DNA of 64,000 bases, taken from contig NZ_LMAS01000005.1 of the NCBI RefSeq assembly GCF_001509555.1, positions 283,733 to 347,732 on the forward strand, written 5' to 3'. Of the stretch, positions 1 to 9,291 are shown one piece after another. How positions within the stretch are numbered: the first letter of the stretch is position 1; each line of letters starts with the position of its first letter. The stretch comes from Bacillus sp. FJAT-29937. Lineage in GTDB: Bacteria > Bacillota > Bacilli > Bacillales > Cytobacillaceae. The notes beneath the pieces were generated by a model. The model searched no databases, was not told where the DNA came from, and worked only from the letters and a program-made list of their open reading frames with translations. A program made the position numbers and the translations under genes.

Positions 1-11
1 AGCATAAAGAA

Positions 12-45
12 ATCAGGCACTACCTTGGGGGGTGCCTGATATTTT
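12..45. terminator. Bidirectional rho-independent terminator
   Basis: ATCAGGCAC (12-20) pairs with GTGCCTGAT (32-40). A T-rich stretch follows on the + strand and an A-rich stretch precedes it, so it can end transcription from the minus-strand DsbA-family gene and from a gene left of the window. Confidence 0.8.
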
Positions 46-54
46 TATCCAGTA

Positions 55-786
55 TTATTCCTTTTTATCCGGAATTCCACAGCTCTCGTCCGTGCAGCTT
101 GCATCTTCTGAGCCTTCTGCAGAAAGGTCTTGAAATGCAGGAGCGGCAGATTCTTCTTCCCAAACCTTTTGAAGGGCACCTGCAAATGTTTCAGGGGCTT
201 GTGCGCCTGAAATCGCATATTTATTATTAATGATAAAATAAGGAACTCCTTTAATGCCATACTGCTGGGCAATTGCCTCATCAATCCGTACATCATTTGC
301 AAAAGCATTTTTATCCTGAACAATTTTCAAAGCTTGATCACGATCGAGTCCGGCTGATTCCGCAATTTCAGCCAGTACTTCTTCATCACCTATGTCTTTT
401 GATTCTGTGAAATAAGCGTGAAGCAACTTCTCAGTAAGTACGGCCTCTTTACCGTTTTCCTTAGCAAACTTTGCCAAACGATGGGCATCAAACGTATTGC
501 CAGGCTTCATTTCATCAAAACGAAAATCTAAGCCTACGCTCGCTGCTTGTTGTCCGACTCCTTCACTTGATTGTTTAGCTTGTTCAATACTCATTCCATA
601 TTTCCCAGCAAGGATTTCGTGAATGCTTTTGCCGTCATATTTAGGAGAGTTTGGGTCTAACTCAAAGCTTTTGAATTCTACCTCAACTTGGTCTTTATGG
701 GGAAATTGGTCAAGTGCCTGTTCTAATCTGCGTTTCCCAACATAGCAAAACGGACAAACAAAATCCGACCATACTTGAATTTTCAT
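55..786 (-). CDS. DsbA-family thiol-disulfide oxidoreductase (FrnE/YwbO-like)
   Basis: The protein is a cytoplasmic thioredoxin-fold oxidoreductase with no signal peptide. The start used is the ATG at 786, which has GAGGTG 7 nt upstream; an in-frame ATG at 801 lacks such a site. The 243-residue product has the active-site CPFC motif at residues 11-14, a long helical insertion, and the cis-proline loop GVPYF at 180-184, as in FrnE-type DsbA proteins. The C-terminal tail is unusual: it carries two extra cysteines (about residues 231 and 236, in CTDESC) beyond the fold, which could act as a resolving or metal-binding pair. The FrnE family is linked to disulfide metabolism and oxidative stress; the substrate here is unknown. 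Confidence 0.85.
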   Translation of the reverse strand: MKIQVWSDFVCPFCYVGKRRLEQALDQFPHKDQVEVEFKSFELDPNSPKYDGKSIHEILAGKYGMSIEQAKQSSEGVGQQAASVGLDFRFDEMKPGNTFDAHRLAKFAKENGKEAVLTEKLLHAYFTESKDIGDEEVLAEIAESAGLDRDQALKIVQDKNAFANDVRIDEAIAQQYGIKGVPYFIINNKYAISGAQAPETFAGALQKVWEEESAAPAFQDLSAEGSEDASCTDESCGIPDKKE

Positions 787-1016
787 AAATGAACACCTCA
801 ATTATATTTTCCCTCATATTAGCATACTCATAAAAGAAACCAATCATAAGATGCTCATGAATCAAAATACACTATGTTTATCTTGAAATTATTGTGGAAA
901 AACTTAAATAATGGGAAACCTGAATAAATGATTTAATATACTGATAATATAAGCAGTTTTGGGAAAAGGGACAAAGATATTCTTACTTCACTCCAAACAT
1001 AATGTGGTGATAATAG

Positions 1017-1553
1017 GTGATATATGATCAAGATGTAAACTTCACGTTTCAAAATTTACAAGAACGAAATTTAACGTTTGATATGGTTTTCACAAGAATT
1101 CTTAAATTCATCAAAAGGAGCCCATGTGGTCATTATCGATTAATGGTCGGGACGGATTCCCAGGTTCATTGTGATCGGACCATTTTTATTACGGGAATTG
1201 TGATCCAAAACGAAGGAAAAGGGGCTTGGGCCTGTATTAGGAAACATATTATCCCTAGGAAAATGCTTCATTTACATGAGAGAATCTCATACGAAACCTC
1301 ACTAACCGAACAGATTGTAGCCCTTTTTACACATGAGAAAAAAAACGAAATCATTGATCTAATCCTTCCTTATCTCTACCATGGAGCAACATTTACGATG
1401 GAGGGCCATCTTGACATTGGGATTGGACAAAGAAATAAAACACGGGAATTTGTAAAAGAGATGGTTTCCAGAATGGAGTCAATGGGAGTAGAACCAAAAA
1501 TAAAGCCTGACGCTTTTGTAGCTTCTAGTTATGCCAATCGTTATACAAAATAA
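1017..1553 (+). CDS. ykuK: YkuK family protein (DUF458, RNase H-like fold)
   Basis: The 178-residue protein resembles B. subtilis YkuK in length and sequence. The family is predicted to adopt an RNase H-like fold; the MVGTDSQVH segment contains an acidic residue where such nucleases bind metal. The function in the cell is not established. The start is GTG, with GGTGA 6 nt upstream. It stands alone, with no terminator-like hairpin recognised downstream. The 215 bp upstream hold no other feature I can support. Confidence 0.75.
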   Translation: MIYDQDVNFTFQNLQERNLTFDMVFTRILKFIKRSPCGHYRLMVGTDSQVHCDRTIFITGIVIQNEGKGAWACIRKHIIPRKMLHLHERISYETSLTEQIVALFTHEKKNEIIDLILPYLYHGATFTMEGHLDIGIGQRNKTREFVKEMVSRMESMGVEPKIKPDAFVASSYANRYTK

Positions 1554-1766
1554 TCCTAACTTAATTTGTAAAACTCCAGAAATGGGGTTTTATTTTTTTA
1601 TATACAATATATAACAAAATTGCTATATTTTAAGTATAAAGTATTGCTTTTTCGCTAGATTTTTATAGAGATAATGAGACATGCCAAATTTAAATGAAGA
1701 GTCTTAATTTTTTTGCTTAATCATCTTATTTCGTTTTAAAAAATTAATATTCTGGAGGATTAATGG

Positions 1767-3077
1767 ATGAAGAAATTTTTATATCTTCTATTAGTGGTGA
1801 CAAGTATTTCCTTATTATTACTTGGATGCAGCAAGGGGAATAAAAAAGAAGACGAAAGTGAAAAAGGGGGAAGTTCATTGGAAAGCATTGAGGGAGTATG
1901 GGAAGGTGTTATACAAATTCCGAATCAGCCGCTGCCGATACATATTCAATTTTCAAAAGATGGCGGTACCTTAAGTATTCCAGTTCAAGGGCTGAATCAA
2001 CACCCATTTGCCAAGGCGAAATTATCAGATTCTAACTTGTCATTGGCTACGGAGCTTCAAGGCCAGCATATTACATTTGATGGCAAAGTGGATAATGAGA
2101 AAATTTCAGGTACATTTAAGCAACAGGGCCAGTCCTTTCCTTTTGAACTAAAGAAGGGAACGGCAGAAGCATCTAAAGAGGTTGGCGACCCTGTACAGAT
2201 GGAAGTAGAGGGTGGAACGATGAAGGGATTATTGACCACTCCTCAAGGCGAGGGACCATTTCCTATTATGATTATTATTGCCGGCTCAGGTCCGACGGAT
2301 AGGGATGGAAACACAACAATATTACCAGGAAAGAATAATGGCTTGAAAATGTTGGCTGAAGACTTGGCGGCTAATGGAGTGGCGAGTATTCGCTATGATA
2401 AGAGAGGACTTGGCCAAAACCTGGATATAGGGGTAAAGGAAGTGGATTTGCGTTTTGAACATTTTATTCATGATGTAGAATCTTGGGTCCAGTTCGTTAA
2501 AGAGGATAGCCGATTTTCAAGGGTTGGAATCATCGGACATAGTGAAGGCTCTTTAATAGGGATGATAGCAGCTGACAAGACAGATGTGGATACATATATT
2601 TCAATTTCCGGTGCAGGCAGACCGATGGATGAGGTTTTACGTGAACAGCTAGCCCAGCTGCCAGCCAGCCAGCTGCAGGAATCAGAGGACATTTTGGATA
2701 AATTAAAGCATGGCGAACAGGTTAAATCCGTCAGTTCAGATTTGCAATTCTTATTCCGTCCATCTATTCAGCCATACCTGATCTCATGGCTGAAGTACAA
2801 TCCTCAGGAACAATTGAAAAAATTAGATGTTCCTGTTTTCATCATAAACGGGACCAACGACCTGCAGGTTCCTGTGAAGGAAGCCGAATTTTTGCATAAG
2901 GCCCAACCTAATTCCGAGCTATATATTATTGAAGGGATGAATCATGTCTTAAAGGATGCCCCTCAGGATCCAGAAGGAAATAACGCAACCTATACAAATC
3001 CTGATTTGCCGTTATCTGACGGACTAGTGGAGCATATCATTGAGTTCTTAGAAAAAAATAAAGTATTGGAAAAATAA
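1767..3077 (+). CDS. Lipoprotein alpha/beta hydrolase
   Basis: A 436-residue secreted lipoprotein. The N-terminus has a lysine pair, a hydrophobic core and a lipobox LLGC with Cys21 as the lipidated residue. Residues about 40-130 look like a beta-rich N-terminal domain. From about 140 there is an alpha/beta-hydrolase domain with an oxyanion segment GSGPTDRDGN, the nucleophile elbow GHSEGS (Ser259), a likely acid in NGTNDLQVP and a histidine in GMNHVLKD. This arrangement fits serine esterases or peptidases anchored outside the membrane. GGAGG lies upstream of the ATG. The substrate cannot be read from sequence. The gene is monocistronic, ending at a strong terminator. Confidence 0.8.
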   Translation: MKKFLYLLLVVTSISLLLLGCSKGNKKEDESEKGGSSLESIEGVWEGVIQIPNQPLPIHIQFSKDGGTLSIPVQGLNQHPFAKAKLSDSNLSLATELQGQHITFDGKVDNEKISGTFKQQGQSFPFELKKGTAEASKEVGDPVQMEVEGGTMKGLLTTPQGEGPFPIMIIIAGSGPTDRDGNTTILPGKNNGLKMLAEDLAANGVASIRYDKRGLGQNLDIGVKEVDLRFEHFIHDVESWVQFVKEDSRFSRVGIIGHSEGSLIGMIAADKTDVDTYISISGAGRPMDEVLREQLAQLPASQLQESEDILDKLKHGEQVKSVSSDLQFLFRPSIQPYLISWLKYNPQEQLKKLDVPVFIINGTNDLQVPVKEAEFLHKAQPNSELYIIEGMNHVLKDAPQDPEGNNATYTNPDLPLSDGLVEHIIEFLEKNKVLEK

Positions 3078-3081
3078 AAAG

Positions 3082-3119
3082 CAGGGGCATTCTCTTGAGT
3101 GAGAGTGCCCCTGTTTTTT
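3082..3119. terminator. Rho-independent terminator (bidirectional)
   Basis: CAGGGGCA-TCTC (3082-3094) pairs with GAGAGTGCCCCTG (3101-3113), followed by six T. An A-rich left flank lets it serve the converging minus-strand gene as well. Confidence 0.85.
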
Positions 3120-3567
3120 AATTGTATGCAACTTCCTCGATTTTGGCAGCTACTGCTTCAGTGAGTTCTGAAGTCGTTTCGGGAAGAGAGGTTGTTAATA
3201 TCGAGTTTGCGACCTTTGCCAGCATTCCTTCGGCTGTAATATCAAGGCAGCCTGTCATAAGCACTTTAGCGTTTCCCCTTTGCTCGGCTAAAAAATAGCC
3301 GTGGCCCGTAAATTTTTCATTTAGCCCAATTAAATTAAATGTCACTTTTGAAGGCTCTTCCCAGCCTGTAATATCAACCTTTAATTCAATTTTCTTCTTC
3401 ATAATCCCGATATCACTTTTAAAGCACCATGTTGACTCTTTATCACTAAGAATCTGATGTTCAATATACCCCGGTACAAGTGGAGCCCAGTTATGAATAT
3501 GACTCACAAAATCCCATACGGTCTCAATCGGTGCATTTACTTCAACTTGATGACTATAAACTGGCAT
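3118..3567 (-). CDS. SRPBCC/CoxG-like START-domain protein
   Basis: This 149-residue protein has the organisation of the CoxG/SRPBCC superfamily, small beta-grip proteins with a hydrophobic cavity. The N-terminal VNAPIETVWDFVSHIHNW and the central FTGHGYFLAEQ are typical. CoxG proteins were named from carbon monoxide dehydrogenase clusters, but no such genes are nearby, so binding of a lipid or cofactor-like ligand is all that can be proposed. It converges on the hydrolase gene and shares its terminator. Confidence 0.7.
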   Translation of the reverse strand: MPVYSHQVEVNAPIETVWDFVSHIHNWAPLVPGYIEHQILSDKESTWCFKSDIGIMKKKIELKVDITGWEEPSKVTFNLIGLNEKFTGHGYFLAEQRGNAKVLMTGCLDITAEGMLAKVANSILTTSLPETTSELTEAVAAKIEEVAYN

Positions 3568-3648
3568 GTACTTCCGCCCCTTTAAAAATTATTCATCGAT
3601 GCCCTACATGGATATGTATTCAAACTGTACAGAAGGTATTCCTTCAGA

Positions 3649-3721
3649 GGTGCCATGAGGAGTGCCAGGCACCCCAAAAAGACACTATCCACCAATGGTG
3701 CATGGCGCCATATAAGGCACC
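3649..3721. repeat. Degenerate GGTGCC/GGCACC palindromic element
   Basis: Within the 328-bp gap before vpr, GGTGCC (3649-3654) faces GGCACC (3668-3673), and a second set follows: GGTG at 3697, then GGCACC at 3716-3721. Such GGTGCC...GGCACC palindromes are scattered in Bacillus genomes. No open frame or T-run accompanies it, so it is recorded only as a small repeat. Confidence 0.35.
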
Positions 3722-3895
3722 AATTGCAAAATAATTCTAATGGCCTATTAAAGTTAGGATGAAGGACTCAAGGGTTATCGTAAAGGGATACAGAATATTT
3801 CCAATGTTATACATATTAGGATGCTGTGGGTAAACGCTGGAGGTGTGTTTGGTTAATTGGCATTCTAACTAACAACAAAGGAGTTGAAAGGATTC

Positions 3896-6322
3896 ATGTT
3901 AAAGAAGAATATGAAAGCTTTTCTATTGGCACTAGTATTATTATTAGCATTTTCACCAATGGGTGCAGGTGCTGCTAGTAAAGGCCAAAGCAAATCAGCT
4001 GCTCAACTGGCACAATTAGTCGGAGAGTTTAACTTTTCCTCATCAAACAGAACAAGTGTTATTGTCGAATTAACAGAACCATCTTTAGTGGAAGCAAAGC
4101 ATAAAGGTAAGAGCCAATCTAAGGCAAATCTTGCAAAAACTCGTAATCAAGTAAAATCAGATGTTAGCAATGCAGCAAAAAGCTCTCAAGTCATTCGCGA
4201 ATATGACTATGTTTTTTCCGGTTTTTCTGTCGAACTGGCTGAAAATGATATTCCCGCTTTATTATCTGTGCCTGGAGTAAAAGCAGTTTACCCTGATGTT
4301 GAATATCAGGCAACTAGCTTAGGAGAAGGGGAGATGATTTCCTCTGAGGAGTACAGCCCAAATATGCTTAATAGTGCACCATATATTGGCGCCAATGAGG
4401 CTTGGGAATCAGGATATACAGGGAAAGGTGTAACGGTTGCGGTTATTGATACAGGGGTTGATTATACGCATCCGGATTTAGAAAAAGCGTTTGGCAGCTA
4501 TAAAGGCTGGGATTTAGTCGATAATGATAATGACCCGCAAGAAACACCGAAAGGCGATCCTAGAGGGGCTGAAACAACTCATGGCTCACATGTTGCAGGA
4601 ACAGTCGCGGCTAATGGCCTTATAAAAGGGGTAGCTCCGGAAGCCACTTTACTTGCTTACCGTGTATTAGGTCCTGGCGGGCGCGGGACAACGGCTGATG
4701 TGATCGCAGGAATTGAAAAAGCCGTTCAAGACGGGGCAGATGTTATGAATCTATCACTAGGAAACTCTCTTAATGATCCTGATTATGCAACAAGCATTGC
4801 ATTAGACTGGGCAATGGCTGAAGGCGTTGTTGCTGTTACATCCAACGGAAACAGCGGTCCGAAAAACTGGACAGTTGGATCACCGGGTACTGCTCGTGAT
4901 GCAATCTCCGTAGGGGCAACTCAGCTTCCGTATAATGTTTATAATTCTACGATTTCCACATCGGAGGGTGTAGATTATCCTTCGGCAAAAGTAATGGGCT
5001 TTCCAAATGACAAAGCTCTTACAGATCTTAATGGTCAAACTTTAGAGTTTGTTCATGCAAGATTTGGTTCTCCTGAAGAATTTGCAGGACAAGACTTTAA
5101 AGGAAAAGTAGCGTTAATTAGCCGTGGTAATGGAATTGCATTTGTTGATAAAGCAACTGCTGCGAAAGAAGCTGGTGCAGTGGCAGCGATTATTTATAAT
5201 AATGTTGATGGAGAAATTGTACAAGTGCCTGGCACTGATGTCCCTACTATTAGAACAACTTTAGAAGACGGTAATAAATTATTAGCCGAATTAGCAAAAG
5301 GCAATAATGAAGTGACATTTAGCATTCAATTTGCCAGTAAAGTTGGAGAAACAGTAGCAGACTTTTCATCTCGTGGCCCAGTCATTTCCACATGGATGAT
5401 TAAGCCGGATGTTTCTGCACCTGGCGTAAATATCGTAAGTACAGTTCCAACCCATGATCCATCTAATCCACATGGCTATGGAGCAAAGCAAGGAACAAGC
5501 ATGGCATCTCCACATGTTGCGGGTGCTGCTGCTCTAATTCTGCAAGCTAATCCTAATTGGAGTGTTGCTGATGTGAAGGCAGCTCTAATGAATACGGCTG
5601 AAAATGTAATTAATCCAGCTACAGGACAAGCTTACCCGCATAATACGCAAGGGGCAGGAAGCATCAAGGTTGTAGAGGCGATTCAAACAAAAACACTTGT
5701 TACTCCTGGAAGCCATTCTTTCGGAACGTTCTATAAAGACAAAGGGAAGCAAGTAGAAAGGCAGCATTTTACAATCAAAAATTTATCATCAGAACGAAAG
5801 ACTTATAGCTTCGATGTGAAAATGAATAATGATGCAATTAAAGTTTCAACGAGCAATAACTTAAAAGTGAATCCTGGTCAATCCCAAAATGTTAATTTAA
5901 ATGTACAGGTAGATGCAGGAAAGCTTGCACAAGGCTATTATGAAGGCACAATCACGATTAGTGATGGATCAGAAACGCTCGATTTACCTACAATTCTTTT
6001 CGTAAAAGAGCCAGATTATCCACGTGTCCAATACCTAGGAGCGGGTCAGCTTGAAAATGGGCAAATTGAAATTGAAAGCTATTTCCCAGGTGGAGCAGAG
6101 GAAGTTGAGTTATTTGTCTATCAATCAAACGAAGCAGGCCAGCCATTAGATTTTATAGGCGATATTGCCGTTTATAATAATGTTAAGTCAGGCTATACGA
6201 CCTTCCAATGGGATGGAAAAATAGATGGCAAAAAGATTCCAGCTGGATACTATAATATTTACGCTTATGCAACATACCGAGGTGAATCCGATTTAGCCGG
6301 AACAAATATTTTAATAAAATAA
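3896..6322 (+). CDS. vpr: Extracellular subtilisin-like serine protease Vpr
   Basis: An 808-residue secreted protease, almost the length of B. subtilis Vpr (806). Order: signal peptide with a cleavage region near GAGAASKG; inhibitor I9 propeptide (about 50-140); S8 catalytic domain with Asp185 (VIDTGVDYTHP), His229 (HGSHVAGT) and Ser535 (GTSMASPHVAG); a PA domain inserted before the serine (about 365-475); C-terminal beta domains ending in a FlgD-like WDGKIDGKKIPAGYY segment. A TTG at 3884 is in frame but abuts the AAAGGAG site, so ATG 3896 is preferred. It degrades extracellular protein and stands in its own unit. Confidence 0.92.
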   Translation: MLKKNMKAFLLALVLLLAFSPMGAGAASKGQSKSAAQLAQLVGEFNFSSSNRTSVIVELTEPSLVEAKHKGKSQSKANLAKTRNQVKSDVSNAAKSSQVIREYDYVFSGFSVELAENDIPALLSVPGVKAVYPDVEYQATSLGEGEMISSEEYSPNMLNSAPYIGANEAWESGYTGKGVTVAVIDTGVDYTHPDLEKAFGSYKGWDLVDNDNDPQETPKGDPRGAETTHGSHVAGTVAANGLIKGVAPEATLLAYRVLGPGGRGTTADVIAGIEKAVQDGADVMNLSLGNSLNDPDYATSIALDWAMAEGVVAVTSNGNSGPKNWTVGSPGTARDAISVGATQLPYNVYNSTISTSEGVDYPSAKVMGFPNDKALTDLNGQTLEFVHARFGSPEEFAGQDFKGKVALISRGNGIAFVDKATAAKEAGAVAAIIYNNVDGEIVQVPGTDVPTIRTTLEDGNKLLAELAKGNNEVTFSIQFASKVGETVADFSSRGPVISTWMIKPDVSAPGVNIVSTVPTHDPSNPHGYGAKQGTSMASPHVAGAAALILQANPNWSVADVKAALMNTAENVINPATGQAYPHNTQGAGSIKVVEAIQTKTLVTPGSHSFGTFYKDKGKQVERQHFTIKNLSSERKTYSFDVKMNNDAIKVSTSNNLKVNPGQSQNVNLNVQVDAGKLAQGYYEGTITISDGSETLDLPTILFVKEPDYPRVQYLGAGQLENGQIEIESYFPGGAEEVELFVYQSNEAGQPLDFIGDIAVYNNVKSGYTTFQWDGKIDGKKIPAGYYNIYAYATYRGESDLAGTNILIK

Positions 6323-6328
6323 AAAATG

Positions 6329-6367
6329 AAAAGGTCACCGTCCATATAATTGAACGGTGACCTTTTC
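6329..6367. terminator. Bidirectional terminator between vpr and gntP-like gene
   Basis: AAAAGGTCACCGT (6329-6341) pairs perfectly with ACGGTGACCTTTT (6354-6366). The arms themselves supply the T-tract on each strand, ending vpr on + and the GntP gene on minus. Confidence 0.88.
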
Positions 6368-6372
6368 CCGTA

Positions 6373-7713
6373 TTAAATCCCTGGAAGAATTCCAGAAAAT
6401 AAGCTTAATACATATACCATGGCCAGTGCCGATAAACCAGCTAAGAAACCACCGACTGTCCAAGCTTTTAATGTTTGCGGGATCGTCAGTTTTCCAAATT
6501 TGCTGACAACCCAGAAACCAGAGTCGTTTGGAAGGGATAATCCAATTCCACCAGAACAAATAGCAAGTCCTAATAAAATTGGAGAAACGCCAAGGTCTAC
6601 AGCAAGTGGTCCCATGATGCTGGAAGTTGTTACAAGAGCAACTGTAGCAGAACCTAGTGATGCACGTAAAATCTGAGAGAAGATGAAAGCCAGCAATAAA
6701 ACTGGGATGCTTAAATCTTGCAGTGTAGCAATCAGATGGTCACCAATTCCGCTCTTATTAATAACGGCACCAAATGCACCGCCCGCACCAGTAATAAGAA
6801 TGATGATTCCGGCAGAGTTAATAGCTTCTGCATATAATGTTTCTTTAGGTGTTGAAATATAAGGACCAAGTACAACGATAGCAACGATCACACTAATAAA
6901 GAGTGCTACATTCTTTTCCCCAATAAAACCTAGCGCAGAAGAAATGATCGTGTCTGGAACTAAAATTTGTGAAACGGTATTAGCTAAAATTAGAACGATT
7001 GGCAAAGCAAGCATAAAGAAGGATAGGCCAGTGCTAATTTCCTTTTTTGGAGCATCCGGCACGCCAGCGCTTTCTTCCATCTCACCAGAATGCTGTACAC
7101 GTTTTCCAATAAATAAACCATATAAATATCCACCAATTAATGTGGCTGGAATAGAACAAATAATGCCATATAAAATAAATAATCCGAGATCAGATTTCGT
7201 GTTTTCAGCAACAACTAGTGGTCCTGGAGTTGGTGCAATCATATTATGAGATACGATTAAACCTACACCAAGCGCAGTAACAAATGTAACAACAGAAAGT
7301 CCTGTTTTCTTCGACAAGCTTTTAATTAAACCACTTAGGATTACGAAGGCAGCATCAAAGAATACTGGAATCGAAACAGCAGTCCCTGTTAACCCAAGTC
7401 CTGCAGCAGATCTCTTCGTTCCAAATACCTTAAGAACAGCTTGGGCAATTTTTTCCACCGCACCAGAAGCACCCAGGAACTGGCCAAAAATAACACCAAG
7501 ACCAATTAATATCCCTACCCCTGTTAACGTAGCCCCAAATCCTCCTGCTACAATACCTGGTACTTCATTAATCGGAATACCAATAACAATGGCTGTTGCC
7601 AAAGCAACCCCAATTAATGAAAGAAAAGGCTCAAGCTTTAATTTTAAAATTAGAAAAAATAATGCCGCTAATGATAAAAGAAAAATGACTATTAGCATAT
7701 TTCCAGTGACCAT
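6373..7713 (-). CDS. GntP-family gluconate/sugar-acid:H+ symporter
   Basis: A 446-residue polytopic membrane protein of the GntP family, with many hydrophobic helices, glycine-rich loops such as GLIVSHNMIAPTPGP and GLSLPNDSGFWVVSKF, and the usual family length. GntP proteins carry gluconate, glycerate or related hydroxy-acids with protons. Here it lies downstream of a C4-acid kinase and an oxidoreductase, so a tetronate-type acid (erythronate or threonate) is the inferred substrate. The ATG is preceded by AGGGGAG. A 132-bp gap with strong inverted repeats separates it from the kinase gene, so its expression may differ from theirs. Confidence 0.85.
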   Translation of the reverse strand: MVTGNMLIVIFLLSLAALFFLILKLKLEPFLSLIGVALATAIVIGIPINEVPGIVAGGFGATLTGVGILIGLGVIFGQFLGASGAVEKIAQAVLKVFGTKRSAAGLGLTGTAVSIPVFFDAAFVILSGLIKSLSKKTGLSVVTFVTALGVGLIVSHNMIAPTPGPLVVAENTKSDLGLFILYGIICSIPATLIGGYLYGLFIGKRVQHSGEMEESAGVPDAPKKEISTGLSFFMLALPIVLILANTVSQILVPDTIISSALGFIGEKNVALFISVIVAIVVLGPYISTPKETLYAEAINSAGIIILITGAGGAFGAVINKSGIGDHLIATLQDLSIPVLLLAFIFSQILRASLGSATVALVTTSSIMGPLAVDLGVSPILLGLAICSGGIGLSLPNDSGFWVVSKFGKLTIPQTLKAWTVGGFLAGLSALAMVYVLSLFSGILPGI

Positions 7714-7783
7714 TTTAGTTTCTCCCCTTTTTAAAAGTTTAAATTTTATAATAATTTAAGCTGAAATCTATTAAAATTAGCCG

Positions 7784-7846
7784 ATAGACCAGCTATCACA
7801 ATGCTTTAAACAGCTAGGTCAGCAGGTCTATGGATAAATGATAGCT
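7784..7846. promoter_or_regulatory. Nested inverted repeats between kinase and permease genes
   Basis: ATAGACCAGCT (7784-7794) pairs with AGCAGGTCTAT (7821-7831) with one mismatch. AGCTATCA (7791-7798) also pairs perfectly with TGATAGCT (7839-7846), so the two stems are mutually exclusive. On the minus-strand mRNA one stem is followed by a weak TAATTTTAAT run. It may be an attenuator or an mRNA-processing structure inside the operon. Confidence 0.4.
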
Positions 7847-9291
7847 CATTTTTTAAAGTTGCTTTCTCCTTCTAAACAAAGGACTACTTCTTGTAAAGTT
7901 GTAGCCGTCCCAACATTTCCCGGGAAGATGATATAAGGAATATAAGGGAATGTGCTTTCTTCTCCTGTTTTCCAAACAGGAACTCCTGGAGCAATTTGGC
8001 CAGCAACTAAAGCACGTTTTACATTTAGCCCTTTCGTTCCAATATCGCTTGATGTAATACCGCCTTTTCCGATTAAGTAATTAGGCCTTACAGAAAAATC
8101 GCGAACAATACTTGTTACAGCATCGGAAATTTCAACAGATAACTTTAACTCCTCTTCCTCCATGCCTTCACCAAGGTCAAGCCGCTCCCGTTTTGTGTAA
8201 ATAACGGTCGTCATTCCTTCAGCAACCTTTTGCTCTGCTTCAAGCTTGACACGCGCTACTTCCTTCATAAAAGCCGGTTTGTCTAGAACTAGATGAACAT
8301 TTAATTCAATAAAGTGAAGAGAGGTTAAAGATTTTAAAGCTTGCAGCTGTTCGGTCGTTTTTTGCACATGGGATCCGACAATAACAAGTCCGCCGTTTGT
8401 TTGTTCATCGGTAATTAATTCTTCCCTCGTTAATAAAGGACGAGTGGAAATATCCCCAATGATTTTTGTGAACGCTGCTGCTGTGCGATATAAGAATTGT
8501 TTTCCTTTTTGAATCGCTTTTATTAATGCACAAGAGAAAACGATTAAATCCTCTTCCTCAATCGCATTGACAACCACTTTTCCAAAATCAGAAACCTTCA
8601 TAAGCTGCTCTGTAATTTCTTCAACATCTAACTGGCGCAAGGATTGTATTGATATATAGGTGACATTTTCTTTAGAAAACTGACCGCCAGTTTTTTCTTC
8701 AATCCACTCTCCTAAGTGGCTTGAACGATAGCCAAATGTTCTGTCCTTGGCGAATTCTGTTTCACCAGCTGGTACTAACTCATTCCCTTGCTGTACATAA
8801 TGGATGTTAGAAATAGTAAGGCGCCCACCTTCTTTAAAGAAGGGGATGAGTACCTCTCCATCTATTGGAACACTGCTATTTTCTTCAATCGCATGGCGCA
8901 TCACGTCAGTTTCCAACGGGTAGTGTCCTCTTAAAGTAGAATCACCACGGCTAATCAGAATAAAGGGGCGCTCATATTTCTTAGAGATTTTCTCAATACA
9001 TTCCGCAATATCACGATGGACCTGCTCCGTTTCTTTCGCGGTGAAAGCTCTGGAATTTGTCAGAATAAAAAACATCTGAGATTCGTCTTTGAAGCCTTGT
9101 TCAATCGTATCTTCTGACCAATCTGTATAAACAGAAACATTATGAACGGTTTGCACACCAGTCGGATCATCATCAAGCACAATAATTTTATGATGAAAGG
9201 CAGGCCGAATGGCTGTCCACAAATTCTTTACAGCTTCTTTATCAATGGGTGGATAGGATGCAATTACTTCATCTGCTTTCTGCCATTCCAT
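7846..9291 (-). CDS. Four-carbon acid sugar kinase family protein (OtnK/DUF1537)
   Basis: The 481-residue protein has the DUF1537 architecture: an N-terminal substrate-binding domain with the signature DDDPTGVQTVHNV (about residues 39-52), LTNSRAF and SRGDSTLRGHYPLE, and a C-terminal nucleotide-binding domain with the GKGGITSSDIGTKGL motif. Members phosphorylate 3-oxo-tetronates (OtnK) or tetronates (DtnK). Its ATG overlaps the stop codon of the upstream oxidoreductase by one base, indicating translational coupling. That pairing matches the known LtnD-OtnK order, in which the dehydrogenase product is the kinase substrate. The exact stereochemistry of the substrate is inferred only. Confidence 0.85.
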   Translation of the reverse strand: MEWQKADEVIASYPPIDKEAVKNLWTAIRPAFHHKIIVLDDDPTGVQTVHNVSVYTDWSEDTIEQGFKDESQMFFILTNSRAFTAKETEQVHRDIAECIEKISKKYERPFILISRGDSTLRGHYPLETDVMRHAIEENSSVPIDGEVLIPFFKEGGRLTISNIHYVQQGNELVPAGETEFAKDRTFGYRSSHLGEWIEEKTGGQFSKENVTYISIQSLRQLDVEEITEQLMKVSDFGKVVVNAIEEEDLIVFSCALIKAIQKGKQFLYRTAAAFTKIIGDISTRPLLTREELITDEQTNGGLVIVGSHVQKTTEQLQALKSLTSLHFIELNVHLVLDKPAFMKEVARVKLEAEQKVAEGMTTVIYTKRERLDLGEGMEEEELKLSVEISDAVTSIVRDFSVRPNYLIGKGGITSSDIGTKGLNVKRALVAGQIAPGVPVWKTGEESTFPYIPYIIFPGNVGTATTLQEVVLCLEGESNFKK

